This document shows, one piece after another, positions 15,751 to 23,765 of a stretch of 42,980 bases of DNA. The notes beneath the pieces were generated by a model, which did no database searches, was not told the origin of the DNA, and saw only the letters and a program-made list of their open reading frames with translations. A program made the position numbers and the translations under genes. Origin of the DNA: Oscillibacter sp. (GTDB taxonomy: Bacteria > Bacillota > Clostridia > Oscillospirales > Oscillospiraceae); assembly GCA_017526785.1 (NCBI GenBank), contig JAFXQV010000016.1, forward strand, positions 1-42,980. Reading direction: 5' to 3'. Numbering within the stretch: position 1 is the stretch's first letter; every line of letters starts with the position of its first letter.

Positions 15751-16809
15751 ATGGATTCCGTCAACCCGATGAAAAAAGCGGCGTCTCTGCTGCTTCTCGT
15801 GGCGGGAGTGGCACTGTTGGGCGCGTCGCTGGCCATGGACTGCATGGGCGGCGGCGGCGCAATATACCAGTACCGCGGCGCAGTCCTGATTATCGGCATT
15901 GTGTCGTTTTTCTTGGGGCTGTACCTGTTCCCGACCATGACGCACCACCGCGACATTGTCAATGTTATCTTCCTGTTCCCGCTGCTCTTCACCTTCGGCG
16001 TCACGGTCATTATCCCGCTCGTACTCGGTATCTTCTACTCTATGACCGACTGGACGGGTATCCGCTATACGCAGTTCGTCGGGCTTGCCAACTACGCCCA
16101 GATGTTCCATGAAGTCAGCTTCCTTTGGTCACTGCTCATTACGGTGCTGTTCGTGGTGTTCAACATGGTGCTTGTCAACTTGGTGGGCTTCGCGCTGGCG
16201 CTGTTGTGTACAAGTCGGCTGAAAGGCGTTGGCTTCTTCCGGGCGGCGTACTTCCTCCCGAACCTTATTGGCGGTATCGTCCTCGGCTACGTCTGGCAGT
16301 TCGTTTTCAACAACGTCCTTGTGAAAGTGACGGGCGCTTCCCTGCTGACGAAAACTTCGTCCGCGTTCGCGGCGATAATCATTGTCTATATCTGGCAGTA
16401 CGCCGGATATATCATGCTGATTTACGTCAACGGCCTTGTGACCGTCCCGGGCGACGTGCTGGAGGCCGCCGCAATCGACGGCGCGAACGCGTTCACAACG
16501 CTTATCCGCATTAAGATTCCCATGATTGCGTCCACGATTACCATTTGCACGTTCCTGACGCTGACTTCCGCCTTTAAGCAGTTCGACGTGAACATGGCCT
16601 TGACGAACGGAACAGGCTCCGTTATGGACTTCATGGGGCAGTATCTCTCCAACGGCACGCAAATGCTCGCCCTCAACATCTACAATACCGCCATCTCCAA
16701 AAACAGTTACGCGCTCGGACAGGCGAAAGCGGTACTGTTCTTCGTAATCCTCGCCTGCGTGTCACTCGTTCAGGTGCGGATTTCCAACAGCAAGGAGGTT
16801 GAGCTGTGA
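15751..16809 (+). CDS. Sugar ABC transporter permease (MalF type)
   Basis: The product is 352 aa and starts at ATG behind GAAAGGGG. An N-terminal two-helix extension (about residues 10-55) precedes the usual six-helix BPD_transp_1 core. The cytoplasmic EAA loop that contacts the ATPase reads DVLEAAAIDGANAF. It is the first of two permeases. Its TGA overlaps the start of the next gene. There is no ATPase gene in the operon. Confidence 0.93.
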   Translation: MDSVNPMKKAASLLLLVAGVALLGASLAMDCMGGGGAIYQYRGAVLIIGIVSFFLGLYLFPTMTHHRDIVNVIFLFPLLFTFGVTVIIPLVLGIFYSMTDWTGIRYTQFVGLANYAQMFHEVSFLWSLLITVLFVVFNMVLVNLVGFALALLCTSRLKGVGFFRAAYFLPNLIGGIVLGYVWQFVFNNVLVKVTGASLLTKTSSAFAAIIIVYIWQYAGYIMLIYVNGLVTVPGDVLEAAAIDGANAFTTLIRIKIPMIASTITICTFLTLTSAFKQFDVNMALTNGTGSVMDFMGQYLSNGTQMLALNIYNTAISKNSYALGQAKAVLFFVILACVSLVQVRISNSKEVEL

Positions 16810-17675
16810 TGAAAACCAAACTCAAGACCTCGACTTTCGTCACGATTATGGCAATCGCCGTTGTCGTGGCGCTGTACACGCTGGCACCGTTCTTTCTGGT
16901 CTGCATTAACGTCCTGAAAAACGCCAACGGCATTGTGGCCGACCCGGTGTCGCTTGCCGGGGCGAGTTTCAACCAGCTTGTGACGAACCTGACGAACGTC
17001 GTCAACAACTCGAATTTCAGTTTCTGGTTCGCGTTCGGCACGTCCGCGCTGATTACGATTATTTCCCTCATCCTGCTGGCGCTGTTCGGCGGCATGGCGG
17101 CTTGGGTCATCTGCCGCAACAAAACCGCTTGGAGTAACGCTATTTACATGGTCTTTATCGCGTCCATGATTATCCCGTTTCAGGTGGTCATGCTTCCGCT
17201 GATTTCGACGTTCCGCGACGTGGGCAACTTCGTCGGGATTCCCATGTTACAGTCGATTCCGGGCATTGTGTTCGCCTACTGCGGCTTCGGGGGGGCTATG
17301 ACCGTGTTTATCTTGACGGGCATGGTGAAAACGGTTCCCTACGACTTGGAGGAGGCTGCGTCCATCGACGGCTGTTCCTACGAGGGGATTTACTTCCGGA
17401 TTATCTTCCCGCTTCTGCGCCCGTCGGTCGTGACGGTTACTATCCTCAACGGCATGTGGATTTGGAACGACTACCTGCTCCCGTCGCTCATGCTCGGGCA
17501 GAACGGAAAGGTAAAAACGCTCCCGGTCGCGGTACAGGCCTTTGTCGGCTCCTACGTCAAGCAGTGGGACTTGATTCTGACCGCCGCGTTACTGGCCATG
17601 ATTCCCATGATTGTCATTTTCCTGATTGCCCAGCGTCAGATTATGAGCGGCATGGTGGAGGGCGCGGTCAAGTAA
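16809..17675 (+). CDS. Sugar ABC transporter permease (MalG type)
   Basis: The product is 288 aa with six predicted membrane helices and EAA loop DLEEAASIDGCSYEG. The ATG at 16809 overlaps the preceding TGA (TGATG), indicating translational coupling; GTG 16806 is an alternative start. AAGGAGG is at 16792-16798. It forms the heterodimeric membrane pore with the preceding permease. Confidence 0.93.
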   Translation: MKTKLKTSTFVTIMAIAVVVALYTLAPFFLVCINVLKNANGIVADPVSLAGASFNQLVTNLTNVVNNSNFSFWFAFGTSALITIISLILLALFGGMAAWVICRNKTAWSNAIYMVFIASMIIPFQVVMLPLISTFRDVGNFVGIPMLQSIPGIVFAYCGFGGAMTVFILTGMVKTVPYDLEEAASIDGCSYEGIYFRIIFPLLRPSVVTVTILNGMWIWNDYLLPSLMLGQNGKVKTLPVAVQAFVGSYVKQWDLILTAALLAMIPMIVIFLIAQRQIMSGMVEGAVK

Positions 17676-17711
17676 GCGTCACGGTTCCGCCCTCTGCCGC
17701 CTTGCGGCGGC

Positions 17712-17743
17712 AAATCCCCCCGTTCCGGAGAACAGGGGGATTT
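17712..17743 (+). terminator. Hairpin between malG-like and DUF624 genes
   Basis: AAATCCCCC (17712-17720) pairs with GGGGGATTT (17735-17743), followed by CCTTTG. An adjacent smaller stem TGCCGCC/GGCGGCA lies just upstream. It probably terminates part of the transporter transcript before the DUF624 gene. Confidence 0.6.
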
Positions 17744-17773
17744 CCTTTGCCTGAAAGGAGGCATGTTATTACT

Positions 17774-18409
17774 ATGAAACTGCTTGACCCGGAAAGCCCG
17801 CTCATGTCGGCGCTGGGTACGCTCTGCGACTTGGTATTTTGCAACGTGCTATTCTGCCTGCTGTCCTTGCCACTGTTCACCGTGGGGGCGTCGGCCGCGG
17901 CGCTCTATGACTGTACGCTCGCCATTGTGGAGCAACGGGAAGGCTCGTCGATTGTGGCGCGGTTCTGGAACGCGTTCCGGCGGAATTTCCGGCGCGCCAC
18001 CGCGTTATGGTTCGTACTGCTGGGGTGTGCGCTGTTCCTGTGGGCGTACGCCCGCGCCGTCGACGCGCTCTCCGGAGACCTGCAACGCCTCTACAGGGTA
18101 ACATTTTTTGTCCTGCTGTTCGTGTTCCTCGCGGGCGGCCAGTACGTTTTCCCGCTACAGGCACGTACGCGGGGCGCGTCTGTCTCGTACACGCTCAAAA
18201 CGGCGTGGCTGTTAAGCGCCGCCGCCCTGCCGTGTACGCTGTGCGCGCTGGGAATCGGCGTCGCGGCGGTGTACCTGTCGTTTTTCCTGAACCCCGCCGC
18301 GCTCAATACGGCCGTGTTCCTGTGGGCGTTCGGCGTGTTCGCCGTAATTGCCTACCTGCAAAGTTTCCTGTACGTCCGGGCGTTCCGGATTCTCGACCGC
18401 ATGCCGTGA
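17774..18409 (+). CDS. DUF624 (YesL-family) membrane protein
   Basis: The product is 211 aa with about five hydrophobic helices. The N-terminal hallmark is LCDLVFCNVLFCLLSLPLFTVGASAAALYD, and a conserved FWNAFRRNFRRATALW loop follows. AGGAGG (17756-17761) is 12 nt before the ATG, slightly long. YesL/DUF624 genes are habitually found with sugar ABC transporters and glycosidases, but their biochemical role is not established. A second member of the family is at 35041-35733, in the other sugar locus. The stop codon abuts the convergent EAL gene with no spacer. Confidence 0.88.
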   Translation: MKLLDPESPLMSALGTLCDLVFCNVLFCLLSLPLFTVGASAAALYDCTLAIVEQREGSSIVARFWNAFRRNFRRATALWFVLLGCALFLWAYARAVDALSGDLQRLYRVTFFVLLFVFLAGGQYVFPLQARTRGASVSYTLKTAWLLSAAALPCTLCALGIGVAAVYLSFFLNPAALNTAVFLWAFGVFAVIAYLQSFLYVRAFRILDRMP

Positions 18410-20026
18410 CTACGCGCTCTTGGCTCTTTCGCCGTCCACGACCATCGTCGCCGAACCGTACGCCTTCAACGGGCGGCCGTTCTCGTCGAACTCCGTCGTA
18501 TAGCGTACATGGAACGGAACCCGCCCCACCGTAAGCGGAATAATTCCCTCGATATGTTCCCTGCCCGCTTCGAGTTGCCGTATCCAGTCGCGGTACATGT
18601 CGGCGTAGTCGGGCGGGAAAATGCCCATCTCAATGGCGGAGTCGGGGTAATTCTCCAGCACGGGCGGGAGGTGCAGGTCGCGCATACAGCGGAAGCAAGG
18701 CCGCATTTGCTTCGTGCCGAAGGCGTACTCCCACGCGTATACGTTGGCCTGTTCGCTGGCGAACCGGAAGCGGCGCTCACTGTCGAACAGAAGCGCGTAA
18801 TTCCGCTTTTCGGCGGTGACGTTCTGTATCATGGCGTAGAAAATGTACTGGTTCCCGGCCTTGCCGATGACCCGCATGTGGGTTCGGATACAGACCTTGT
18901 CCTCGCCGCAGCACTTGGAGCAGAATGTCCGCCACGTCTCACAGCTTTCCTCGTCGCTGGACTGAATCGCCCGCCGGATAGTCTTTTCATAGAGGGCGCG
19001 GTTTTCGGGGCCTACGTTGTCCCACGGGTTGGAGTGAATGATTTCCTTCTCGGTGGTGTTCATGCCCAGTTCGTGGACATACTTCTGGTTGACGCGCAAC
19101 ATCTCAATGTGGCCGTTCTCGTAACTGAAAATGCAGGCCGCGCCGACGTAGTTACTGAAAATCAGCGTCTCCAACGAATCCGGGTTCCAGAATTTTTCGG
19201 CGTCCATGGGTTGCAGGAGTTTGAGCGCCGGGGCGGTCGGCTCTAAATTCGTACGCTTCAGGGTCTCTATCATCTGTTCGCCGGTGACCGGGCGGGAGTA
19301 GAGATAGCCCTGAATGTAGTTGCACCCGATACTTTTCATGTAATCGGCCTGTTCGACGGTCTCGACGCCCTCGGCGATAGTCGGCGTTTTGAGCCACTTG
19401 GCCATCTGTACCATGGCGCTGACAATCGCGCCGCCGCGTCCGCCCACGTCGCCGCTTAGGAAGTTCATGTCGAGCTTGATAATGTCCACGTCAAGGTCTT
19501 TCAGGGCGTTGAGCGACGAGTAGCCGCTCCCGAAGTCGTCCATTTCGACGATGTAGCCCGCGTCGTGGAGCTGCCGTATCGCGGACGACACAAGCTCTGT
19601 GCCGCCGACGGCGGAGGATTCCGTAATCTCCGCCCGCAGGTACTTCACGGGAATGTCGTACTTCTCGCGGATTTTCTCAATTTCTCCGATGTAGTCGCGT
19701 TCAAAGATATCGTGGCGGGATATGTTGAACGAGACAGGCACGACCGGAATTTGCGCGTCCAGACACTCCCTCTGGAAGCGGCACACGGTCTCAAAGACGT
19801 GCAAATCCGCGCGCTGAATGAGGCCGTTCTTCTCCAGAACCGGGATGAAGTCGGCGGGATACTGCCGCCCGAACGCGGGGTGATTCCATCTCATGAGCGC
19901 CTCCGCGCCTGTCATTCGTCCGGTGGAGTGGTTGTACTGCGGCTGGTAACACGCGAAAATCTGATTTTCGCGGATTGCGTCGTCAAAACCGCTTAAAATT
20001 TCCTGTTCCGTCATGGTCTTTTGCAT
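18410..20026 (-). CDS. EAL-domain c-di-GMP phosphodiesterase with C-terminal PAS-like sensor region
   Basis: The product is 538 aa. The EAL domain is N-terminal (about residues 15-255), with all catalytic residues visible: EALMRW (Glu42), FNISR, EITES, DDFGSGYSSL, KLDMNFL, AEGVE and QGYLYSRP. It should hydrolyse cyclic di-GMP. The remaining ~280 residues resemble two PAS-type folds, with a Cys cluster CETWRTFCSKCC around residues 370-385. There is no GGDEF domain and no membrane helix, so it is a cytoplasmic sensor-linked phosphodiesterase. GGAGG sits 7 nt before ATG 20026. It is a single gene with its own promoter. The domain order, EAL first, is less common than sensor first. Confidence 0.92.
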   Translation of the reverse strand: MQKTMTEQEILSGFDDAIRENQIFACYQPQYNHSTGRMTGAEALMRWNHPAFGRQYPADFIPVLEKNGLIQRADLHVFETVCRFQRECLDAQIPVVPVSFNISRHDIFERDYIGEIEKIREKYDIPVKYLRAEITESSAVGGTELVSSAIRQLHDAGYIVEMDDFGSGYSSLNALKDLDVDIIKLDMNFLSGDVGGRGGAIVSAMVQMAKWLKTPTIAEGVETVEQADYMKSIGCNYIQGYLYSRPVTGEQMIETLKRTNLEPTAPALKLLQPMDAEKFWNPDSLETLIFSNYVGAACIFSYENGHIEMLRVNQKYVHELGMNTTEKEIIHSNPWDNVGPENRALYEKTIRRAIQSSDEESCETWRTFCSKCCGEDKVCIRTHMRVIGKAGNQYIFYAMIQNVTAEKRNYALLFDSERRFRFASEQANVYAWEYAFGTKQMRPCFRCMRDLHLPPVLENYPDSAIEMGIFPPDYADMYRDWIRQLEAGREHIEGIIPLTVGRVPFHVRYTTEFDENGRPLKAYGSATMVVDGERAKSA

Positions 20027-20071
20027 GGGAACGCCTCCTCTATGTATGCGGGGGTGATATCTCTATCCGGC

Positions 20072-20100
20072 ATTATAATATCCGTGCCGGGAAAATACAA
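20072..20100 (-). promoter_or_regulatory. Promoter of the EAL gene
   Basis: On the minus strand, TTGTAT (20095-20100), a 17-bp spacer and TATAAT (20072-20077). Confidence 0.75.
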
Positions 20101-20121
20101 GAAATTTCACAGAAACTTTAT

Positions 20122-20151
20122 AAAAAAATCCCTCCCCGTCGGCGGGGAGGG
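20122..20151 (-). terminator. Intrinsic terminator of the oad operon
   Basis: The stem CCCTCCCCG/CGGGGAGGG (20130-20151) is followed on the minus strand by ATTTTTTT. It lies 10 nt after the oadA stop codon. Confidence 0.9.
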
Positions 20152-20160
20152 ACACGGAAA

Positions 20161-21597
20161 TCAGAACTTCATTTCTACATACAACTCGCGGACTTCGTTG
20201 GGGTCGCGCTGTTTCTTGGGGGCGGGGGGCGGCGCGTCGCGCCACTTTAAGAACTTCGGCGCGACCTGCGGGAACAGCGCCAGCGACAGCACGTCTTCGT
20301 CACACTTGGCGATGTCCTTGTACTCCTCGCGGTACTTGTCGAGTTCGGGCTTGAGGAGGTCGGCGGGGCGGCAGTCAATCATCTGGTCGGGGGTGATTTC
20401 GGCCTTGTTCAGCACGAACTCGTCCACGGGGCCGGGAAGTTTGCCGTACTCGCCGCGCAGCATGGCCTTTGTCTCCTTGGTGAAGGCCTTGTAGCGCTCG
20501 CCGAGAATCACGTTCATAACGGCCTGTGTGCCGACAATCTGGCTTGTGGGCGTGACAAGGGGCGGGTATCCGCAGTCCTTGCGGACGCGCGGCACCTCCT
20601 GCAAGACCTCGTAATACTTATCCTCGCGCCCGGTCTGCTTCAACTGGGAAATGAGGTTGGAGAGCATGCCGCCCGGCACTTGATACAAGAGCGTGTTCGT
20701 GTCGACGCTTAACACCTTCGGGTCAAGGTATCCCTCGTCCTGCAGGCGCTTGGCGACGCCCCGGAAGTGCGCGGCCGCCTTGCTCATCTTGTTGAGGTCA
20801 AGTCCGGTGTCGCGGACGGTGCCTTTGAGCGTGGCAACAAGCGATTCCGTGGCGGGTTGAGAGGTGCCGTTGGCCATGGCCGAAAGCGCCGTGTCCACGA
20901 TGTCCACGCCCGCGTAGGCCGCCATAAGGTAAACCATGTCACCCGTTCCGGTCGTGTTGTGGGTGTGCAGGTGAATCGGAATGGAGACCGTTTCTTTCAG
21001 GCGCTTGACCAGAGAGTAGGCGTGCATGGGGAGCAGGAGGTTCGCCATGTCCTTAATGCAGATAACGTCCGCGCCCATCTGTTCGAGTTCCTTCGCCATC
21101 TTGACAAAGTAATCCTCGTTGTGAATGGGGGAAATCGTGTAGCTCAGCGTACCCTCGACCGTGCCGCCGTATTTCTTGGTGGACTTAATCGCCTGTTCGA
21201 GATTGCGGACATCGTTCAGGGCGTCGAAAATGCGGATAATGTCAATGCCGTTCTCAATGGACTTGCGGCAGAACTGGTCTACCACGTCGTCGGCGTAGTG
21301 CTTGTAGCCAAGGATGTTCTGGCCGCGAAAGAGCATTTGCAGTTTGGTATGGGGGAGCGCGGCGCGGAGTTTGCGGAGGCGTTCCCACGGGTCTTCATTG
21401 AGAAAGCGCATGCAGGCGTCGAACGTCGCGCCGCCCCAGCACTCCAGCGACCAGTAGCCCACGCTGTCGAGCAGTTCGCACGCCGGAAGCATATCCTCAA
21501 CGCGCATACGGGTTGCCGCCTGCGACTGGTGCGCGTCACGGAGAATCGTGTCCGTAATGCGGAGGGGAGCCTTATTTAAAAATTCCATTGTTTCCAT
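20161..21597 (-). CDS. oadA: Oxaloacetate decarboxylase alpha subunit (carboxyltransferase, no biotin domain)
   Basis: This 478-aa carboxyltransferase moves the carboxyl group of oxaloacetate to biotin, releasing pyruvate. Visible motifs are TDTILRDAHQSQAATRMR, ECWGGATFDACMRFLNEDPW, QMLFRGQN, CIKDMANLL and LHTHNTTG (metal ligands), as in OadA and the pyruvate carboxylase CT domain. Many OadA proteins carry a C-terminal biotin domain; this one ends after the conserved PxLxKYREE region and uses the separate carrier at 22875-23225. GGGAGGG precedes ATG 21597. It is last in the oad operon. Confidence 0.94.
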   Translation of the reverse strand: METMEFLNKAPLRITDTILRDAHQSQAATRMRVEDMLPACELLDSVGYWSLECWGGATFDACMRFLNEDPWERLRKLRAALPHTKLQMLFRGQNILGYKHYADDVVDQFCRKSIENGIDIIRIFDALNDVRNLEQAIKSTKKYGGTVEGTLSYTISPIHNEDYFVKMAKELEQMGADVICIKDMANLLLPMHAYSLVKRLKETVSIPIHLHTHNTTGTGDMVYLMAAYAGVDIVDTALSAMANGTSQPATESLVATLKGTVRDTGLDLNKMSKAAAHFRGVAKRLQDEGYLDPKVLSVDTNTLLYQVPGGMLSNLISQLKQTGREDKYYEVLQEVPRVRKDCGYPPLVTPTSQIVGTQAVMNVILGERYKAFTKETKAMLRGEYGKLPGPVDEFVLNKAEITPDQMIDCRPADLLKPELDKYREEYKDIAKCDEDVLSLALFPQVAPKFLKWRDAPPPAPKKQRDPNEVRELYVEMKF

Positions 21598-21612
21598 AAT
21601 CGCCCTCCCGAA

Positions 21613-22872
21613 TCAGCCAAACAGGGAAATCAGAACGCCCGCCGCAATCGCGGAACCGATAACGCCCGCGACATTCGGCCCCATGGCGTGCATGAGCAGG
21701 AAGTTGGAGGGATTGTACTTTTGCCCGACCTGCTGGGACACGCGCGCCGCCATCGGCACCGCCGACACGCCAGCGGAGCCAATCAGAGGATTGATTTTCT
21801 CTTTCAGGAACAGGTTCATGAACTTGGCGAGCAGTACGCCGCCGGCCGTGCCGAAGCCAAAGGCCACAATGCCCATGGCCATAATGGCGAGCGTCCGGCC
21901 GGAAAGGAACGTCGTACCCGTCGCCGTCGCGCCCACGGACACGCCCAAGAACAGCGTGACAATATTGATAAGTTCGTTCTGCACGGTCTTGCTGAGGCGC
22001 TCCGTGACGCCGCACTCCCGGAACAGGTTCCCGAGCATGAGGCAGGCAATCAGCGGCCCCGCCGACGGCACCAGAAACGCCACGAAAATGGTCACCATGA
22101 TGGGGAATACGATTTTCTCCACTTTGGAGACTTCGCGGAGCGGACGCATGACAATTTTACGTTCCTCTTCCGTGGTGAGCGCCTTCATAATGGGGGGCTG
22201 AATCACGGGGACAAGCGCCATGTACGAGTAGGCGGCAACGGCAATCGGACCGAGCAGGGCGGGGGCGAGTTTCGCCGTGACGAAAATCGCGGTGGGGCCG
22301 TCCGCGCCGCCGATAATGCCAATGGACGCGGCCTCGTTGCCCGTGAAGCCCATGACGCGGCACCCGGCGTAGGTCATGAAAATTCCCAGTTGCGCCGCCG
22401 CGCCAAGAAGCAGGCTTTTCGGGTTGGCAATCAGGGGGCCAAAGTCGGTCATAGCGCCCACGCCCATGAAAATCAGGCACGGGTACACGCCCAGCTTGAC
22501 GCCCAGATAGAGTACGTCCACGAGACCCGGCGTGATGACTTCGCCGACGGAAACCTGCTGTAACACGGCTTCCGCGACGCCGAGCGACTTCATTTCGGAG
22601 AGGAAGCGCGCGGTAACGGGCGCGCCGCCGAACAAATCCCAGTGGATATGGCCGCCAGCAAAGAAGATTTCGTGGTACATGTTCGCGCCGGGCAGGTTCG
22701 TCATGAGCATGCCAAAGGCGATTGTGACCATCAGCAGGGGTTCAAACTTCCGGCCGATTCCCAGATAGAGCAGGAAACAGGAGATGATGAGCATCACCAG
22801 ATTTTTCCAGCCGTCCCCCTGCGTCACGAGATAAAATCCCGTGTCGCGCAGAAAATCAAATAACGCCTCCAT
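21613..22872 (-). CDS. oadB: Na+-translocating decarboxylase beta subunit
   Basis: This 419-aa polytopic membrane protein of the OadB/GcdB/MmdB family couples decarboxylation of carboxybiotin to sodium export. Hallmarks are GVGAMTDFGPLIANPKSLLLGAAAQ (read in parts), the conserved IGGADGPTAIF loop, and the C-terminal block HAMGPNVAGVIGSAIAAGV. It starts 2 nt after the biotin-carrier stop and is followed by oadA after 15 nt. Length and motifs are complete. Specificity for oxaloacetate is inferred from the alpha subunit. Confidence 0.95.
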   Translation of the reverse strand: MEALFDFLRDTGFYLVTQGDGWKNLVMLIISCFLLYLGIGRKFEPLLMVTIAFGMLMTNLPGANMYHEIFFAGGHIHWDLFGGAPVTARFLSEMKSLGVAEAVLQQVSVGEVITPGLVDVLYLGVKLGVYPCLIFMGVGAMTDFGPLIANPKSLLLGAAAQLGIFMTYAGCRVMGFTGNEAASIGIIGGADGPTAIFVTAKLAPALLGPIAVAAYSYMALVPVIQPPIMKALTTEEERKIVMRPLREVSKVEKIVFPIMVTIFVAFLVPSAGPLIACLMLGNLFRECGVTERLSKTVQNELINIVTLFLGVSVGATATGTTFLSGRTLAIMAMGIVAFGFGTAGGVLLAKFMNLFLKEKINPLIGSAGVSAVPMAARVSQQVGQKYNPSNFLLMHAMGPNVAGVIGSAIAAGVLISLFG

Positions 22873-22874
22873 GC

Positions 22875-23225
22875 TTACGACCTCCGGTCAATGACGCAAA
22901 GCAGCGTGCCGGACTGCACGGTAGCCCCCTTGGTAGTATCCACGGACAGAATCTTGCCGTCACGCGGGCTGAGGATTTCGTTTTCCATTTTCATGGCTTC
23001 CAGAATCATGAGAACCTGTCCGCGCGTGGCCATGTCGCCGGGCTTGACGTTGACGGAGACAATCGTGCCGGGCATGGGGGCGGTGACGCGTTCGCCTCTG
23101 GCGTCGCCGTCGGAGGCGGGCGCGGCCGGAGCGGGTGCCGAAGAGGTCGACGGCATGTCGCCCGTGAGTTCCTCCAGCTCGATTTCGTAGGCGGTGCCGT
23201 TGACGTTTACTCTGTACTTTTTCAT
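22875..23225 (-). CDS. Biotin carboxyl carrier protein of the decarboxylase
   Basis: The product is 116 aa. The N-terminal MKKYRVNVNGTAYEIELEE segment is typical of GcdC/MmdC/OadA biotin domains. A flexible Ala/Pro/Ser linker (about residues 25-45) is followed by a biotinyl domain with the biotinylated lysine in EAMKMEN. The lysine carries CO2 from the alpha to the beta subunit. AAGGAGA precedes the ATG. Being separate from oadA, it makes this a four-polypeptide complex. Confidence 0.95.
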   Translation of the reverse strand: MKKYRVNVNGTAYEIELEELTGDMPSTSSAPAPAAPASDGDARGERVTAPMPGTIVSVNVKPGDMATRGQVLMILEAMKMENEILSPRDGKILSVDTTKGATVQSGTLLCVIDRRS

Positions 23226-23256
23226 AGATGTTCTCCTTTTCTAATCCTGTGGGGAG

Positions 23257-23529
23257 TTACAGTCTTCTCATGGAGAGGATACGGATACCGGTTACGTCGG
23301 TATCGAGTTCCTCGGCGATTGCCGCGGAGACGGCGGCCACCATTTCGGGGACATTGGGACCCGTAAAGGGCGACTTGGGCAGAACGACGGGCGGGGCGGG
23401 TTCGGGAGCCGGGGGCGCTGTGCGCGAGAGTACGCGTCCCATGGTCATTGTCAGCACAATCAAGCAAATCAGCCCGAAAAAGACTGTGCCCAAACCCATA
23501 AGAATGACGAAAATTGCCGGATAATCCAT
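23257..23529 (-). CDS. oadG: Oxaloacetate decarboxylase gamma subunit
   Basis: The product is 90 aa with one N-terminal membrane helix (AIFVILMGLGTVFFGLICLIVL), a Pro-rich linker and a short soluble C-terminus. This is the OadG plan, which anchors alpha to beta. AGGAGG lies 7 nt before ATG 23529; a longer frame to 23571 would run over the promoter -10 boxes. It is first in the oad operon. Confidence 0.88.
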   Translation of the reverse strand: MDYPAIFVILMGLGTVFFGLICLIVLTMTMGRVLSRTAPPAPEPAPPVVLPKSPFTGPNVPEMVAAVSAAIAEELDTDVTGIRILSMRRL

Positions 23530-23569
23530 TACAACGCCTCCTGAGCTTGCAAATTTCCGAATTTCCTTC

Positions 23570-23604
23570 ATTATAATTATATCAGAGCGTTTTTCAAATT
23601 ACAA
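23570..23604 (-). promoter_or_regulatory. Promoter of the oad operon (tandem -10 boxes)
   Basis: On the minus strand, TTGTAA (23599-23604), a 17-bp spacer and TATAAT (23576-23581). A second TATAAT follows immediately (23570-23575), with TTGAAA 16 bp upstream of it. The two overlapping promoters are 6 bp apart. Confidence 0.75.
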
Positions 23605-23765
23605 GTGTTAATTCGGAAAATTTCTACATATTTTTCACCGAAGTTTCCAAGTAAAATTGTAGGGAAAGACAAAAAAATTTCCCCCTTGTGGAGAGTTGCT
23701 TTAACGCCCCTGTATTCACTGAACGAATCAGCCGCCGAAAGCGTTACGGTTTCCGGCGGTCTGTT

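Noticed and set aside
20161-23529. Methylmalonyl-CoA or glutaconyl-CoA decarboxylase instead of oxaloacetate decarboxylase
   Set aside because: The alpha subunit has pyruvate/oxaloacetate-type carboxyltransferase motifs (RDAHQS, CIKDMANLL), not the acyl-CoA carboxyltransferase fold of MmdA/GcdA.
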